In this document: in pieces, positions 25,649 to 34,484 of the stretch
How the letters are laid out: the number at the start of each line of letters is the position of its first letter
Position numbering within the stretch: the first letter of the stretch is position 1
Source of the DNA: Enterococcus alcedinis
Lineage (GTDB): Bacteria > Bacillota > Bacilli > Lactobacillales > Enterococcaceae
DNA: 64,000 nt
Assembly: GCF_014635985.1 (NCBI RefSeq)
Contig: NZ_BMDT01000004.1
Coordinates: 62,001-126,000, forward strand
Direction of reading: 5' to 3'
Translations under genes and position numbers: made by a program
The notes under the pieces: generated by a model
Told to the model about the DNA's origin: nothing
What the model saw: only the letters and a program-made list of their open reading frames with translations
Database searches by the model: none

Positions 25649-25662
25649 AGAAAGCGCTCTAA
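25649..25662 (+). promoter_or_regulatory. Candidate cre (CcpA) box before the aldo/keto reductase gene
   Basis: AGAAAGCGCTCTAA shares the AAAGCGCT core with the boxes at 4553 and 22412 and lies just upstream of the -10 at 25674, where CcpA binding would block RNA polymerase. Confidence 0.5.
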
Positions 25663-25670
25663 CATCATTG

Positions 25671-25679
25671 TGTTATACT
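25671..25679 (+). promoter_or_regulatory. Extended -10 promoter of the aldo/keto reductase gene
   Basis: TGT followed by TATACT gives an extended -10 element with no good -35. It lies inside the longest possible reading frame, which supports the later start at 25724. Confidence 0.5.
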
Positions 25680-25723
25680 TAAAGAGTAGAAAAAACACAT
25701 GGATTGAATGGAGGGCTTTTTTT

Positions 25724-26533
25724 ATGGAATTTTTAACATTAAACACAGGGATTCAAATTCCTTATATCGGAAGTGGGACGAATACGTTTGGTAAAGAAAA
25801 CCACCAGTATGACGGAAAAATCAATGATGATACGAGTGAAATATTATCTGCAATTGGCGCAGGGTATCGTCATTTTGATACCGCAATTTCTTATCGTAAT
25901 GAACGAGTTGTTGGGTTAGCGATCAAGAAAAGTCAGTTGCCTCGGGAAGCTTTTTTTATTACCTCTAAAATTCCTGGAAAACCTAGGTATGTTTCAAGTG
26001 AAAAAGCGGTCCTTGATGCAGTCGATTCAACATTAAAAGCTTTAGATAGTCCATATGTTGACTTATATTTGATTCACCATCCATGGGAAAATTTAGAAGA
26101 GATGGTGCTTGTTTGGAAAGTACTTGAAAAATTTGTTGATGACGGAAAAATAAAGGCGCTTGGCGTTTCGAACTTTGATGAAAAGCAATTGAACTATTTA
26201 TTGGAACATTCGCGCATTAAACCAGCCGTTAATCAAGTTGAATCGAATCCAGGGAATTGGAATCATGAAATTATTGAATATTCACTAAAAAATAAAGTGA
26301 TTCCAGAAGCGTGGGGGCCATTAAAAAAAGTCGATGAAAAAGCACAAGCGACTTTAACGGAAATTGGTCAACGCTATAATAAAACTTGGGCGCAAGTCTT
26401 ATTACGTTATCAAATTGAGCGAAATGTGATTGTAATTCCAAAATCGCACAATCTCCAAAGGCAAAAGGAAAATCTAGACTTATTTGATTTTTCATTATCA
26501 AATGAAGAACGTGCGATAATTGGACAATTATAA
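25724..26533 (+). CDS. Aldo/keto reductase
   Basis: 269 residues from ATG 25724, selected because GGAGGG precedes it and because the -10 element lies within the longer frame from 25670. AKR family TIM barrel, NADPH-dependent reduction of aldehydes or ketones including sugars. The catalytic tetrad is recognisable: Asp and Tyr in FDTAISYRNE, Lys in ITSKIPG, His in LIHHPW. The C-terminal cofactor motif IPKSHN is present. Unlinked transcriptionally from the importer but sharing the cre-type control, so it may reduce a released sugar. Substrate unknown. Confidence 0.88.
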   Translation: MEFLTLNTGIQIPYIGSGTNTFGKENHQYDGKINDDTSEILSAIGAGYRHFDTAISYRNERVVGLAIKKSQLPREAFFITSKIPGKPRYVSSEKAVLDAVDSTLKALDSPYVDLYLIHHPWENLEEMVLVWKVLEKFVDDGKIKALGVSNFDEKQLNYLLEHSRIKPAVNQVESNPGNWNHEIIEYSLKNKVIPEAWGPLKKVDEKAQATLTEIGQRYNKTWAQVLLRYQIERNVIVIPKSHNLQRQKENLDLFDFSLSNEERAIIGQL

Positions 26534-26541
26534 ATTGAAAT

Positions 26542-26596
26542 AAAAAGGTATGACTCCACTGCTTTTAGTTAAGCGAGTGAGGTCGTACCTTTTTTC
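26542..26596 (+). terminator. Intrinsic terminator after the aldo/keto reductase gene
   Basis: AAAAAGGTATGAC (26542-26554) pairs with GTCGTACCTTTTTT (26582-26595) with one mismatch, and inner CCACT/AGTGAG pairing, then a T run. Confidence 0.85.
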
Positions 26597-26776
26597 TAAT
26601 AAAATAAGAATGACTCAATGCTTTTGAATGATGAAAAGTTTTCAGAAAATTACGAATTTTCAACTCAAAATGGTTTACTTTATTCGTAATAATTGCTAGT
26701 ATGGTTCTATTATTATGTGAAAGTTATCATTGTTCTATCTTTTTAGTTTAATCTAATATTAATGTGAGGTGTCGAA
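26597..26776 (+). promoter_or_regulatory. Control region upstream of the histidine operon
   Basis: Two adjacent palindromes: TGAAAA-G-TTTTCA (26632-26644) and GAAAATT-ACG-AATTTTC (26645-26661), followed by TTAC..GTAA around 26676-26689. They look like operator sites. I found no T-box, no histidine-rich leader peptide and no convincing -35/-10 pair, although TATTAT occurs near 26711. Confidence 0.4.
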
Positions 26777-27964
26777 ATGCAATGGAATCGTAGTTTGCCA
26801 AATGGAACAAAAGATAAGTTGTTTAAGGAAGCCAGTTATAGTCATCAGCTCGAAAGTTTAGTCAATCAGCATTTTGCGCTACGCGGTTACCATCGAGTCG
26901 AAACACCATTAATTGAATTTGAGGAAGTTTTCCAAGGGATGGATCAAAAAGCCACCTCTCGCTATCGCTTTTTTGATGAACAAGGGCAAATTGTTGTGTT
27001 AAGACCAGACATGACGTTACCGATTGGACGGGTCATGAGTACCACGGGGATTATTCCGCCAGTTCAATTGTTTTATAGTGGGAAAGTCTTTCGTGTGAAT
27101 AAGGGACACTCAGGTGAATACAATGAACAGCTACAAGCTGGAATGGAACTAATTGGTTATACTTCATTAAAAGCCGAAACGGAGTGTTTAATGAATGCCG
27201 TCAGTGTTTCGCAAAAAAGTGGTTTAAATGATTTCCAAATAGAACTGGGACATGCTTCAATCTATCAAACGATTGTTAGCGAGTTGCAATTAACTACAAC
27301 AGAAAAAGCCCATTTTAAATGGTTGCTACAAAGTAAAAATATGCCTTCTATGGCTTTATTTTTGGATGCGTACCAAACACATCCTTTATATTCTTTTATT
27401 TTGAAGTTGCCACGATTATTTGGAGATTGGAGTATTTTTGACGAAGTAATGGCACTGACGGATCATCCCAATATTTTAAAAGCAATCGCTGAGATGAAAG
27501 AACTGATTCAACGTGTTCAGCAAGTATATCCTAAACAGGTTCTGACGGTTGATATTGGCCTAGTACCTGAAATGAAATACTATACGGGCATTACGTTTAA
27601 AGGCTATGCCGATCGTTCGTCGGACGCCTATTTTAGTGGCGGACGCTATGATAATTTACTGACAGAGTTTTCGGTGGCGTCTATTGCGGCTGTCGGTTTA
27701 GTTTTTTATTTAGACCGAATGTATGCGATTTTTAATCGACAAGAAAGCAATCGACCATTAGAAATCGCGACCTTGATTCATTTTGAAAATGATTGCTTAC
27801 AAGTGGCTGAAAGCTTAATTGCCAAAGAAGAGAAAAGTCGATTGAGTTTGCAAGAAACGCTCTCAGAAACAATCCAATATGCGGAACAGTGGGCGATTCC
27901 TAGGGTTTTAATTGTCTCAGATACTGGCGTTGAAGAATTACTTTTAGTCGAAGAGGAGGGATGA
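26777..27964 (+). CDS. hisZ: HisZ, ATP phosphoribosyltransferase regulatory subunit
   Basis: 395 residues, class II histidyl-tRNA synthetase-like fold without the anticodon-binding domain. It pairs with the short form of HisG to form the active, histidine-sensitive first enzyme of histidine biosynthesis. Motifs: [15 protein letters not shown] (motif 1 region), [18 protein letters not shown] (motif 2 region), and [14 protein letters not shown] with SGGRYDNL. First gene of the operon; its stop overlaps hisG. A true HisS is excluded by the missing C-terminal domain, the altered motifs and the context. Confidence 0.93.
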   Translation: MQWNRSLPNGTKDKLFKEASYSHQLESLVNQHFALRGYHRVETPLIEFEEVFQGMDQKATSRYRFFDEQGQIVVLRPDMTLPIGRVMSTTGIIPPVQLFYSGKVFRVNKGHSGEYNEQLQAGMELIGYTSLKAETECLMNAVSVSQKSGLNDFQIELGHASIYQTIVSELQLTTTEKAHFKWLLQSKNMPSMALFLDAYQTHPLYSFILKLPRLFGDWSIFDEVMALTDHPNILKAIAEMKELIQRVQQVYPKQVLTVDIGLVPEMKYYTGITFKGYADRSSDAYFSGGRYDNLLTEFSVASIAAVGLVFYLDRMYAIFNRQESNRPLEIATLIHFENDCLQVAESLIAKEEKSRLSLQETLSETIQYAEQWAIPRVLIVSDTGVEELLLVEEEG

Positions 27965-27966
27965 GG

Positions 27967-28614
27967 GTGGCAAAACTAAAAATAGCTCTAACCAAAGGGC
28001 GGATTGAACAAAGTACGATTCAGTTATTCGAAGAAATTGGGATTAATTGTGATTTTTTACGAAATAAAAAAAGGAAATTGGTCTTTGAAAGTCCCTACGA
28101 TGACTACGAGTTCATTTTAGTTAAGGCAGTTGATGTGTTGACTTATGTCCAACAAGGGGTAGCTGATATTGGGATTGTTGGTAGCGACGTCTTATATGAA
28201 GATGAACGGGAACAATACGAAATGCTCGACTTACAAATAGGCAAGTGCAAGTTTTGTATTGCTTCAACACCAGATTATGATCCATTTGATTATCGTCGGA
28301 AAATTGTCGCGACTAAATACCCAAGAACGGCAGCTCATTATTTTCAAGCAAAGGGCGAGGATATCGAGATTATCAAAATAGAAGGATCGGTAGAAATTGC
28401 GCCACTATTAGGCTTAGCAGATGCGATTGTAGATATTGTTGAGACAGGCGATACTTTACGTGAGAATGGTTTAGTCATTTTTGAAGAAATGCTACCGATT
28501 TCGACGCGTTTAATTGTCAACCCAGCATCGTTAAAGCGCAAAAAAAGAGAAGTTTGTCAGCTAGTTGACAAACTAGCAGCACATATTCAGACGAAAGAGG
28601 AGGCGGTGACGTGA
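27967..28614 (+). CDS. hisG: HisG, ATP phosphoribosyltransferase catalytic subunit (short form)
   Basis: 215 residues from GTG 27967. That start is preferred because AGGAGG at 27954-27959 is 7 bases away, while ATG 27961 is only 1 base from it. It catalyses the condensation of ATP and PRPP, step 1 of the pathway. Short-form HisG needs HisZ, present just upstream. Motifs: [12 protein letters not shown] at the start, [12 protein letters not shown], and the PRPP loop [17 protein letters not shown]. The absence of a C-terminal ACT-like domain fits the short type. The stop overlaps the hisD GTG. Confidence 0.93.
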   Translation: MAKLKIALTKGRIEQSTIQLFEEIGINCDFLRNKKRKLVFESPYDDYEFILVKAVDVLTYVQQGVADIGIVGSDVLYEDEREQYEMLDLQIGKCKFCIASTPDYDPFDYRRKIVATKYPRTAAHYFQAKGEDIEIIKIEGSVEIAPLLGLADAIVDIVETGDTLRENGLVIFEEMLPISTRLIVNPASLKRKKREVCQLVDKLAAHIQTKEEAVT

Positions 28615-29906
28615 AGATTTTAACAGGCGATTATGCCACTTTGATTGAGCATCTCGAAAGAAGCGGACAGCAGGATGAGCAAGAAACCGTTGAAAATCAA
28701 GTTAAGGACATTTTACGGGCAGTCAAAGAAACGGGCGATGAGGCACTCATTACATATACAAAAAAGTTTGATGGTGTTGATGTGGTCGATTTTCGTCTTT
28801 CAAAAGAAGCGATTCAAGCGGGGTATGAACAGACAACGCCAGAAGTTGTTGCTGCGTTGCAAGCTGCGAAGAAAAACATTGAATCGTTCCATCAAAAGCA
28901 AAAGCAAAATGGTTTTGTTGATGCCGAAAAATCAGGGGTAATTCGTGGTCAGTTGGTTTTACCGTTAGAAACAGTTGGGATTTATGTACCAGGTGGGACT
29001 GCGCGCTATCCTTCATCCGTTTTAATGAATGCTTTACCTGCAAAAATTGCTGGGGTAAAGAAAATCGTGATGATTACACCACCAGATGTGAATGGTGTAC
29101 CAGATGGGATTTTGGCGGCAGCAGCGATTTGTGGCATTGATGAAATTTATCAAGTTGGTGGGGCACAAGGAATTGCAGCATTGGCTTACGGCACAGAAAC
29201 GATTCCGAAAGTTGATAAAATTGTAGGGCCGGGAAATGTTTACGTAGCGACAGCTAAAAAGCTTCTTTTTGGTGAAGTTGCGATTGATATGATTGCAGGA
29301 CCATCTGAGATTGTGGTGTTAGCCGATCAATTTGCCAATCCAAGGTTTATCGCAGCTGATTTATTGTCGCAAGCGGAACATGATACACTTGCTCGCTCGA
29401 TTTTAATTACAACGAGTGAGGAACTAGCTTTGGGCGTTCAAAGTGAACTAGAAGCACAATTGTCAGATTTGCCTCGAGCAAAAATCGCTCGTCAGGCACT
29501 TGAAGATCACGGTTATTTGTTTGTTGTACCCGATTTGAAAACGCAGTTTGATCTAATGAACGCAATCGCGCCCGAACATTTGGAAATTCAAATAGCCGAA
29601 CCAATGAGTCATTTGAGTCGTGTCAAACATGCAGGATCTGTCTTTCTAGGAAATTATGCTTCTGAGCCATTAGGTGATTATTTAGCCGGACCGAATCATG
29701 TGTTACCCACAAGTGGGACGGCACGTTTTTTTTCACCTCTTGGGGTCGAAGATTTTGTGAAACGTACGGCTTTTATTTCTTATACAAAAGAGGCATTGAG
29801 GTTAGAGCAAGAGGCGGTGACCGTCTTAGCACGTGAAGAAGGATTAGAGGCCCACGCACGGGCGATAGAAGTGCGATTTGAAGAGGACGTAGGAGGAGAA
29901 CAATGA
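28611..29906 (+). CDS. hisD: HisD, histidinol dehydrogenase
   Basis: 431 residues, full length. It performs the last two oxidations, L-histidinol to L-histidine, with NAD+ and Zn2+. Signatures: [55 protein letters not shown], and GPNHVLPT near the C-terminus with the catalytic His and Zn ligands. GTG start at 28611 overlaps the hisG stop by 4 bases, with GAGGCGGTGA nearby. Cytoplasmic dimer in known members. Confidence 0.95.
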   Translation: MKILTGDYATLIEHLERSGQQDEQETVENQVKDILRAVKETGDEALITYTKKFDGVDVVDFRLSKEAIQAGYEQTTPEVVAALQAAKKNIESFHQKQKQNGFVDAEKSGVIRGQLVLPLETVGIYVPGGTARYPSSVLMNALPAKIAGVKKIVMITPPDVNGVPDGILAAAAICGIDEIYQVGGAQGIAALAYGTETIPKVDKIVGPGNVYVATAKKLLFGEVAIDMIAGPSEIVVLADQFANPRFIAADLLSQAEHDTLARSILITTSEELALGVQSELEAQLSDLPRAKIARQALEDHGYLFVVPDLKTQFDLMNAIAPEHLEIQIAEPMSHLSRVKHAGSVFLGNYASEPLGDYLAGPNHVLPTSGTARFFSPLGVEDFVKRTAFISYTKEALRLEQEAVTVLAREEGLEAHARAIEVRFEEDVGGEQ

Positions 29907-30490
29907 GAGAAGCGAAATTAGAAAGAGCAACAGCTGAAACGAAAATTGTTGTTTCATTGGCTTTAGATGAAGAAAATCCCGTTTGTGAAATTGAAACAGG
30001 TGTCGGTTTTTTTGATCACATGTTGACACTCTTTGCTCGTCACAGTCGAATTAGTTTTCGCTGTCGGGCGGAGGGAGATTTAGAAGTGGATAGCCATCAT
30101 ACGGTTGAAGATGTGGGAATTGTGATTGGAAAATGTCTGAAGGAAGCGCTAGGTGACAAAGTCGGCATTAATCGTTATGGACATGAATATGTTCCGATGG
30201 ATGAAAGCTTAGGCTTTGTGGCACTTGATTTAAGTGGTCGCTCGTACTTAGTCTTCGATGCAGCATTTAGCAGTTCAAAAGTAGGGGACTTTGATATCGA
30301 ATTGGTGGAGGAGTTTTTCCAAGCGCTAGCTTTTAATGCCGAGATGAATTTGCATCTGAAAGTTCTTTATGGAAAAAATAACCATCATAAAATCGAAGCA
30401 TTGTTCAAAGCTTTTGGTCGCGCATTGCGTCAGGCAATTGAAGTGAATCCTGCAATTAAAGGCGTCAATTCAACCAAAGGTGTTTTGTAA
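29903..30490 (+). CDS. hisB: HisB, imidazoleglycerol-phosphate dehydratase
   Basis: 195 residues, the monofunctional IGPD form without a histidinol-phosphatase domain. Metal-binding His/Glu motifs are visible: [24 protein letters not shown], and [12 protein letters not shown] in the C-terminal repeat. ATG 29903 overlaps the hisD stop, with GGAGGAG placed correctly. The next gene is hisA with only a 35-base gap, so hisH, usually found here, is missing. Confidence 0.95.
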   Translation: MREAKLERATAETKIVVSLALDEENPVCEIETGVGFFDHMLTLFARHSRISFRCRAEGDLEVDSHHTVEDVGIVIGKCLKEALGDKVGINRYGHEYVPMDESLGFVALDLSGRSYLVFDAAFSSSKVGDFDIELVEEFFQALAFNAEMNLHLKVLYGKNNHHKIEALFKAFGRALRQAIEVNPAIKGVNSTKGVL

Positions 30491-30525
30491 GTACAAAAAT
30501 GATTGAAAGAAAGAGGACAGGGAAG

Positions 30526-31242
30526 ATGATTATTTATCCAGCAATTGATTTAAAAAACGGCCGCTGTGTCCGGCTATATCAAGGTGATTTTGAGCAGGAA
30601 ACGGTCGTAAATCCCGATCCGCTTTCACAAGCAAAGTCGTTTGAAAAAACAGGTGCCAAGGCACTACATATTGTTGATTTGGATGGCGCATTAAGTGGTG
30701 ATTTAACGAATTTTCGTGTGATTGAAGCGATGCTAAAAATGTTGACGATTCCTGTACAAGTCGGTGGGGGCATCCGCTCCATCGAACAAATTGAAGCCTA
30801 TTTAACGATTGGGGTATCAAGGGTGATTATTGGGTCAAAAGCGGTGGAAGATCCCGATTTTGTGAAAGAAGCAGTCCAAAAATATGGCGATAAAATTGCT
30901 GTGGGGATTGATGCTAAAGAAGGTTTGGTTGCCACAAGAGGCTGGTTAACGGTTTCAGATCAACATTATTTAGATGTTGCAACGGCAATGGAGAAATTAG
31001 GTGTTAAAACCATCATTTTTACGGATATTAGCAAGGATGGTACGTTACTGGGTCCTAATTTAGAACAATTAGCCGCGATTCAAAAACAAGTACCGACTGT
31101 ACAAATTATTGCATCTGGTGGTATTAGTTCAAGAGAGGATTTAGAGCAAGTCAAAGCTTTAAATGTCTATGGAGTGATTTCAGGTAAAGCGCTATACAAT
31201 GGTAATATTACAATGAAAGATGTTGTGGAGGTTGGACGATGA
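30526..31242 (+). CDS. hisA: HisA, ProFAR isomerase
   Basis: 238 residues from ATG 30526, chosen because the family begins [12 protein letters not shown] and a GAGGACAGGGA ribosome region precedes it; the longer frame from 30499 adds nine atypical residues. It isomerises ProFAR to PRFAR in a (beta/alpha)8 barrel. The catalytic Asp pair is in PAIDLKNG and FTDISKDGT, and phosphate-binding motifs are VGGGIRS and ASGGISS. The stop overlaps hisF. Confidence 0.94.
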   Translation: MIIYPAIDLKNGRCVRLYQGDFEQETVVNPDPLSQAKSFEKTGAKALHIVDLDGALSGDLTNFRVIEAMLKMLTIPVQVGGGIRSIEQIEAYLTIGVSRVIIGSKAVEDPDFVKEAVQKYGDKIAVGIDAKEGLVATRGWLTVSDQHYLDVATAMEKLGVKTIIFTDISKDGTLLGPNLEQLAAIQKQVPTVQIIASGGISSREDLEQVKALNVYGVISGKALYNGNITMKDVVEVGR

Positions 31243-32000
31243 GTGAAAAAAAACGAATTATTCCATGTTTAGATGTTACAGGTGGTCGTGTGGTAAAAGG
31301 GGTAAATTTTGTTGACTTAAATGATATTGGTAATCCAGTGGAAATTGCGCAAGCTTATGTTGCTGCTGGGGCGGATGAACTCGTCTTTTTAGATATTTCG
31401 GCTACTGTCGACCAACGAAAAACGATGGTTGATTTAGTTGCAGAAACGGCGAAACACGTCGCGATTCCCTTAACGGTCGGTGGAGGTATTGCGACAGTTG
31501 AAGATATCCGTGCTTTGTTTGCAGCTGGTGTCGATAAAGTTTCGATTGGATCGGCAGCTCTTAAAAATCCAGCTTTTATTCAAGAAGCAGCTGAAAACTT
31601 TGGTAAAGAAAAAATTGTTATTGCGATTGATGCAAAATATCAACCAGAAACAAAAACGTGGCATGTTTATAGCCATGGTGGTCAAGTCGATACAAACATC
31701 GATGTGATTGATTGGGCGAAAGAAGTCGAAAAACGTGGCGCTGGCGAAATTTTATTAACGAGTATGGACGGTGACGGTGTGAAAACCGGTTATGATATCG
31801 ATTTGACTAAGGCGGTTGCGGAGGCCGTTCAAGTACCAGTTATTGCATCAGGAGGTTGTGGTAGTATCGAGGATATTATTGCTGTCTTCAAAGAAACAAA
31901 TGTGAGTGGTGCTTTGGCAGCTTCGGTGTTTCATTATGGTGAATTAGAAATCCCAGAGATTAAGGAACGCTTAAAAGCAGAAGGGATTGCTGTTCAATGA
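31239..32000 (+). CDS. hisF: HisF, imidazole glycerol phosphate synthase cyclase subunit
   Basis: 253 residues, (beta/alpha)8 barrel. It joins PRFAR with ammonia to give imidazoleglycerol phosphate and AICAR. Catalytic Asp residues lie in IPCLDVTGG and AIDAKYQ; phosphate sites VGGGIAT and ASGGCGS are intact. Normally ammonia is delivered by the glutaminase HisH, but no hisH is in this operon, so either hisH lies elsewhere or HisF uses free ammonia here. It overlaps hisA by 4 bases and hisI by 4 bases. Confidence 0.95.
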   Translation: MSEKKRIIPCLDVTGGRVVKGVNFVDLNDIGNPVEIAQAYVAAGADELVFLDISATVDQRKTMVDLVAETAKHVAIPLTVGGGIATVEDIRALFAAGVDKVSIGSAALKNPAFIQEAAENFGKEKIVIAIDAKYQPETKTWHVYSHGGQVDTNIDVIDWAKEVEKRGAGEILLTSMDGDGVKTGYDIDLTKAVAEAVQVPVIASGGCGSIEDIIAVFKETNVSGALAASVFHYGELEIPEIKERLKAEGIAVQ

Positions 32001-32323
32001 CACAACCTGATTTTTCAAAAGGTCTCATTCCGGCCATTATTACGGATCACGAAACAAAAGAAGTCTTAATGCTGGCTTATATGAATCAAGAAAGTTATCA
32101 AAAAACATTAGAGACCAATCAGACGTGGTTTTATTCTCGTTCACGTGAAGCGCTATGGCACAAAGGAGCGACAAGTGGGCATTTCCAACAAGTAAAATCG
32201 ATTGTTTTAGATTGTGATTTTGACACGTTATTAATTGCTGTCGAACAAATCGGTGCGGCTTGTCATACAGGGGCGAAAACGTGCTTCTTTAACAAAGTCA
32301 AAGAGGTGAAATCTGATGGATAG
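31997..32323 (+). CDS. hisI: HisI, phosphoribosyl-AMP cyclohydrolase
   Basis: 108 residues, a stand-alone cyclohydrolase domain. It opens the adenine ring of phosphoribosyl-AMP (step 3) with Zn2+ and Mg2+. Metal motifs: LDCDFDTLL and [12 protein letters not shown]. The N-terminal [25 protein letters not shown]-type region is standard. hisI and hisE, often fused as hisIE, are separate here and overlap by 8 bases. Confidence 0.93.
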   Translation: MTQPDFSKGLIPAIITDHETKEVLMLAYMNQESYQKTLETNQTWFYSRSREALWHKGATSGHFQQVKSIVLDCDFDTLLIAVEQIGAACHTGAKTCFFNKVKEVKSDG

Positions 32324-32636
32324 TTTAACAACGTTATATGAAGAAATTCAAGAACGACGGGTGCAACCGAAGGCAGGTTCTTATACGGCTTATTTATTTG
32401 ATCAAGGCCTAGATAAGATTTTAAAAAAAGTCGGTGAAGAAACAACTGAAGTCGTGATTGCCGCAAAAAATGCCGACAAAACGGAGTTGGTTTCGGAAAG
32501 CGCGGATTTACTTTATCATTTGCTTGTTTTATTGGTCGAACAAGAAGTGAGTCTTTCGGAGGTTGAAGCGGAATTAGCGCAACGACAAGGAAAAGTTAGT
32601 GAAACGAAAGAACGTCGAACCATTACAGACTTATAA
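32316..32636 (+). CDS. hisE: HisE, phosphoribosyl-ATP pyrophosphohydrolase
   Basis: 106 residues, all-alpha NTP pyrophosphohydrolase fold. It removes pyrophosphate from phosphoribosyl-ATP (step 2). The metal-binding helix [16 protein letters not shown] and [14 protein letters not shown] are intact. ATG 32316 lies inside the end of hisI, with AAAGAGGTGA before it. Confidence 0.93.
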   Translation: MDSLTTLYEEIQERRVQPKAGSYTAYLFDQGLDKILKKVGEETTEVVIAAKNADKTELVSESADLLYHLLVLLVEQEVSLSEVEAELAQRQGKVSETKERRTITDL

Positions 32637-32656
32637 GAGAGGAGGAGAGGGCACAA

Positions 32657-33733
32657 ATGGAAGAAAAAGCAACGCTAGCTAGCCTAAGTCCTTACGTACC
32701 CGGAAAGCCAATTGCCGATGTTCAGGCAGAGTATGGTTTAGAAAAAGTCATTAAATTGGCTTCAAATGAAAATCCGTTTGGTTCTTCAAAAAAGGTACAA
32801 GCGGCATTAGCTAAAAGTTTAGACAATTTAGAATATTATCCGGATGGCGGTGCCAAAGCATTAAAGAAAGCCATTGCTGATTTCAATGGTGTTTCGGAAG
32901 AGCAACTCATTGTTGGTTCTGGCTTAGATGATGTGATTCAAATCATTTCTCGAGCGATTTTAAGTGATGGCGATGAAATTATTGTGGCCGATCCGACTTT
33001 TTCACAATATGAATTACATGCAGTTGTTGAAGGGGCTAACGTAATAAAAGTACCAGTTGATTCAGAAACAGGTACGATCGATTTACAGCAAATGCTTGCA
33101 GCAATTACTGATAGCACAAAGATTATTTGGCTATGTAATCCAAACAATCCGACAGGCACGTACCTACCACAAGCTGAAATCATCGATTTTTTAGCTCAAG
33201 TGCCAAGGGATGTTTTGGTAATTAGTGATGAAGCGTATCAAGAATATGTCACGATCGAAGCGGTTTCGACGAGTTTAGACTTACTGCCTAAATATTCGAA
33301 CTTGATTGTCATGCGTACATTCTCTAAAGCATACGGTTTAGCAGCATTACGCATTGGTTATGCGATTGTTTCAGAAAGATTCAAGCGACCTTTTGAAATT
33401 GTCCGACTGCCATTTAACACAAGCACGTTAGCACAAATTGCAGCAATCGAAGCGTTAGGCGATCAAGCATTTATTGAAGAAACGGTTCGAACGAATGCGT
33501 TGGAATTAAAAAAATGGGAAGTTTTTCTTACGGACTCCCAAGTCGATTTCTATCTTTCGCAAGCAAACTTTATTTTCTTTGACACTAAGCAAGATAGCCG
33601 GAAATTAGCGGAGCAGTTAATGCGACGAGGTTATATTGTTCGAGCAGGTTTACGTGAAGGTTGGCTTCGTGTAACGATTGGTTATCCAGAAGATAATCAA
33701 AAATTAAGGGAAATCTTAAGCAATATTTGGTAA
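32657..33733 (+). CDS. hisC: HisC, histidinol-phosphate aminotransferase
   Basis: 358 residues, fold-type I aminotransferase that converts imidazole-acetol phosphate and glutamate to histidinol phosphate. The PLP lysine is K224 in RTFSKAYGLAALRIGYA. Other motifs: KLASNENPFG, VGSGLDDVI, CNPNNPTGTY, SDEAYQEYV. Last gene of the operon, GGAGGAG before ATG 32657. No histidinol-phosphate phosphatase gene is linked, so hisJ- or hisN-type must lie elsewhere. Confidence 0.94.
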   Translation: MEEKATLASLSPYVPGKPIADVQAEYGLEKVIKLASNENPFGSSKKVQAALAKSLDNLEYYPDGGAKALKKAIADFNGVSEEQLIVGSGLDDVIQIISRAILSDGDEIIVADPTFSQYELHAVVEGANVIKVPVDSETGTIDLQQMLAAITDSTKIIWLCNPNNPTGTYLPQAEIIDFLAQVPRDVLVISDEAYQEYVTIEAVSTSLDLLPKYSNLIVMRTFSKAYGLAALRIGYAIVSERFKRPFEIVRLPFNTSTLAQIAAIEALGDQAFIEETVRTNALELKKWEVFLTDSQVDFYLSQANFIFFDTKQDSRKLAEQLMRRGYIVRAGLREGWLRVTIGYPEDNQKLREILSNIW

Positions 33734-33868
33734 TAAAAAGGACGGGCGACAAAAATCGCTTTGTTTTGAGAGATTTTAGGTACAATTGGAACTTTCAAAT
33801 GCTCAGATGTAGTGACATTTTACGAAAGAGCAGACTTTTGTCACTAATGAATCAGTGAAATATTCGTA

Positions 33869-33912
33869 TAACAACAAGAGACCACGACAGAAGTCGTGGT
33901 CTCTTGTTGTTA
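33869..33912. terminator. Long perfect hairpin between hisC and the FMN reductase gene
   Basis: A 20-base-pair perfect stem with an AGAA loop (left arm 33869-33888, right arm 33893-33912). It separates convergent genes and probably ends both, though neither side has a proper T run. It overlaps the stop codon of the minus-strand gene. Confidence 0.65.
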
Positions 33913-34476
33913 AAAGTCGTAAGAGTCTTCTTGTTCTTTCCAAACTTGTTGGTAAGCTTTCGTTAATACAATCGCATCTTCGATTAACTTATCGATACGA
34001 AATAAGACATCATCACTCGTGATTGTGGTTTGGTAGAAATCTTTTTCTTCAATGAAGACATAGTTGGCCACAAGATTGCCTTTCATGTAGTTAATGATTG
34101 GTTTTAATTGCATTTCAGCAACTAAGAAATGTTTTGGTGAGCCAGCAGTCATTACTATGCCAATGATTTTTTGTTCAAATGCACTTTGCGGTAATAAATC
34201 AAAGACATTCTTTAACGTCGCTGGAATCGAAGCTTGGAAAGTGGGCGACCCAATTAAAATCAGATCGGCTTCCATTAAAGTTGTAGTCACATATAGCGTA
34301 TCGCCTGAATAATCAAGGTAATTACGACCATCACTAAATTCAACAGATAATTCTTTTAAATCGATGAAAGTTACTTCAGCGCTAGGGTGTTGTTCAATTA
34401 TTTTATTTTGGATAATTTTCATCGCTGTTTGTGTTTTAGAACCAACGATTGATCCTGAAAGTAATGCAATTTTCAT
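33910..34476 (-). CDS. NAD(P)H-dependent FMN reductase
   Basis: 188 residues, flavodoxin-like fold of the SsuE/MsuE/YhdA group. It begins with the phosphate-binding loop LLSGSIVGSKT, and has LIGSPTFQASIPATLKNVFD and GIVMTAGSPKH typical of this family. It would supply reduced FMN to the monooxygenase encoded 8 bases upstream. Last gene of a minus-strand pair. TTCACCTCTT on the plus strand shows a GGTGAAGAGA-type ribosome region before ATG 34476. Confidence 0.85.
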   Translation of the reverse strand: MKIALLSGSIVGSKTQTAMKIIQNKIIEQHPSAEVTFIDLKELSVEFSDGRNYLDYSGDTLYVTTTLMEADLILIGSPTFQASIPATLKNVFDLLPQSAFEQKIIGIVMTAGSPKHFLVAEMQLKPIINYMKGNLVANYVFIEEKDFYQTTITSDDVLFRIDKLIEDAIVLTKAYQQVWKEQEDSYDF

Positions 34477-34484
34477 CTCTTCAC

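Noticed and set aside
26597-26776. T-box or histidine leader peptide before hisZ
   Set aside because: No AGGGTGG-type T-box core, no terminator/antiterminator pair and no run of His codons are present.
27961-27966. ATG 27961 as hisG start
   Set aside because: It is only 1 base from AGGAGG. GTG 27967 has normal spacing and gives the family N-terminus.
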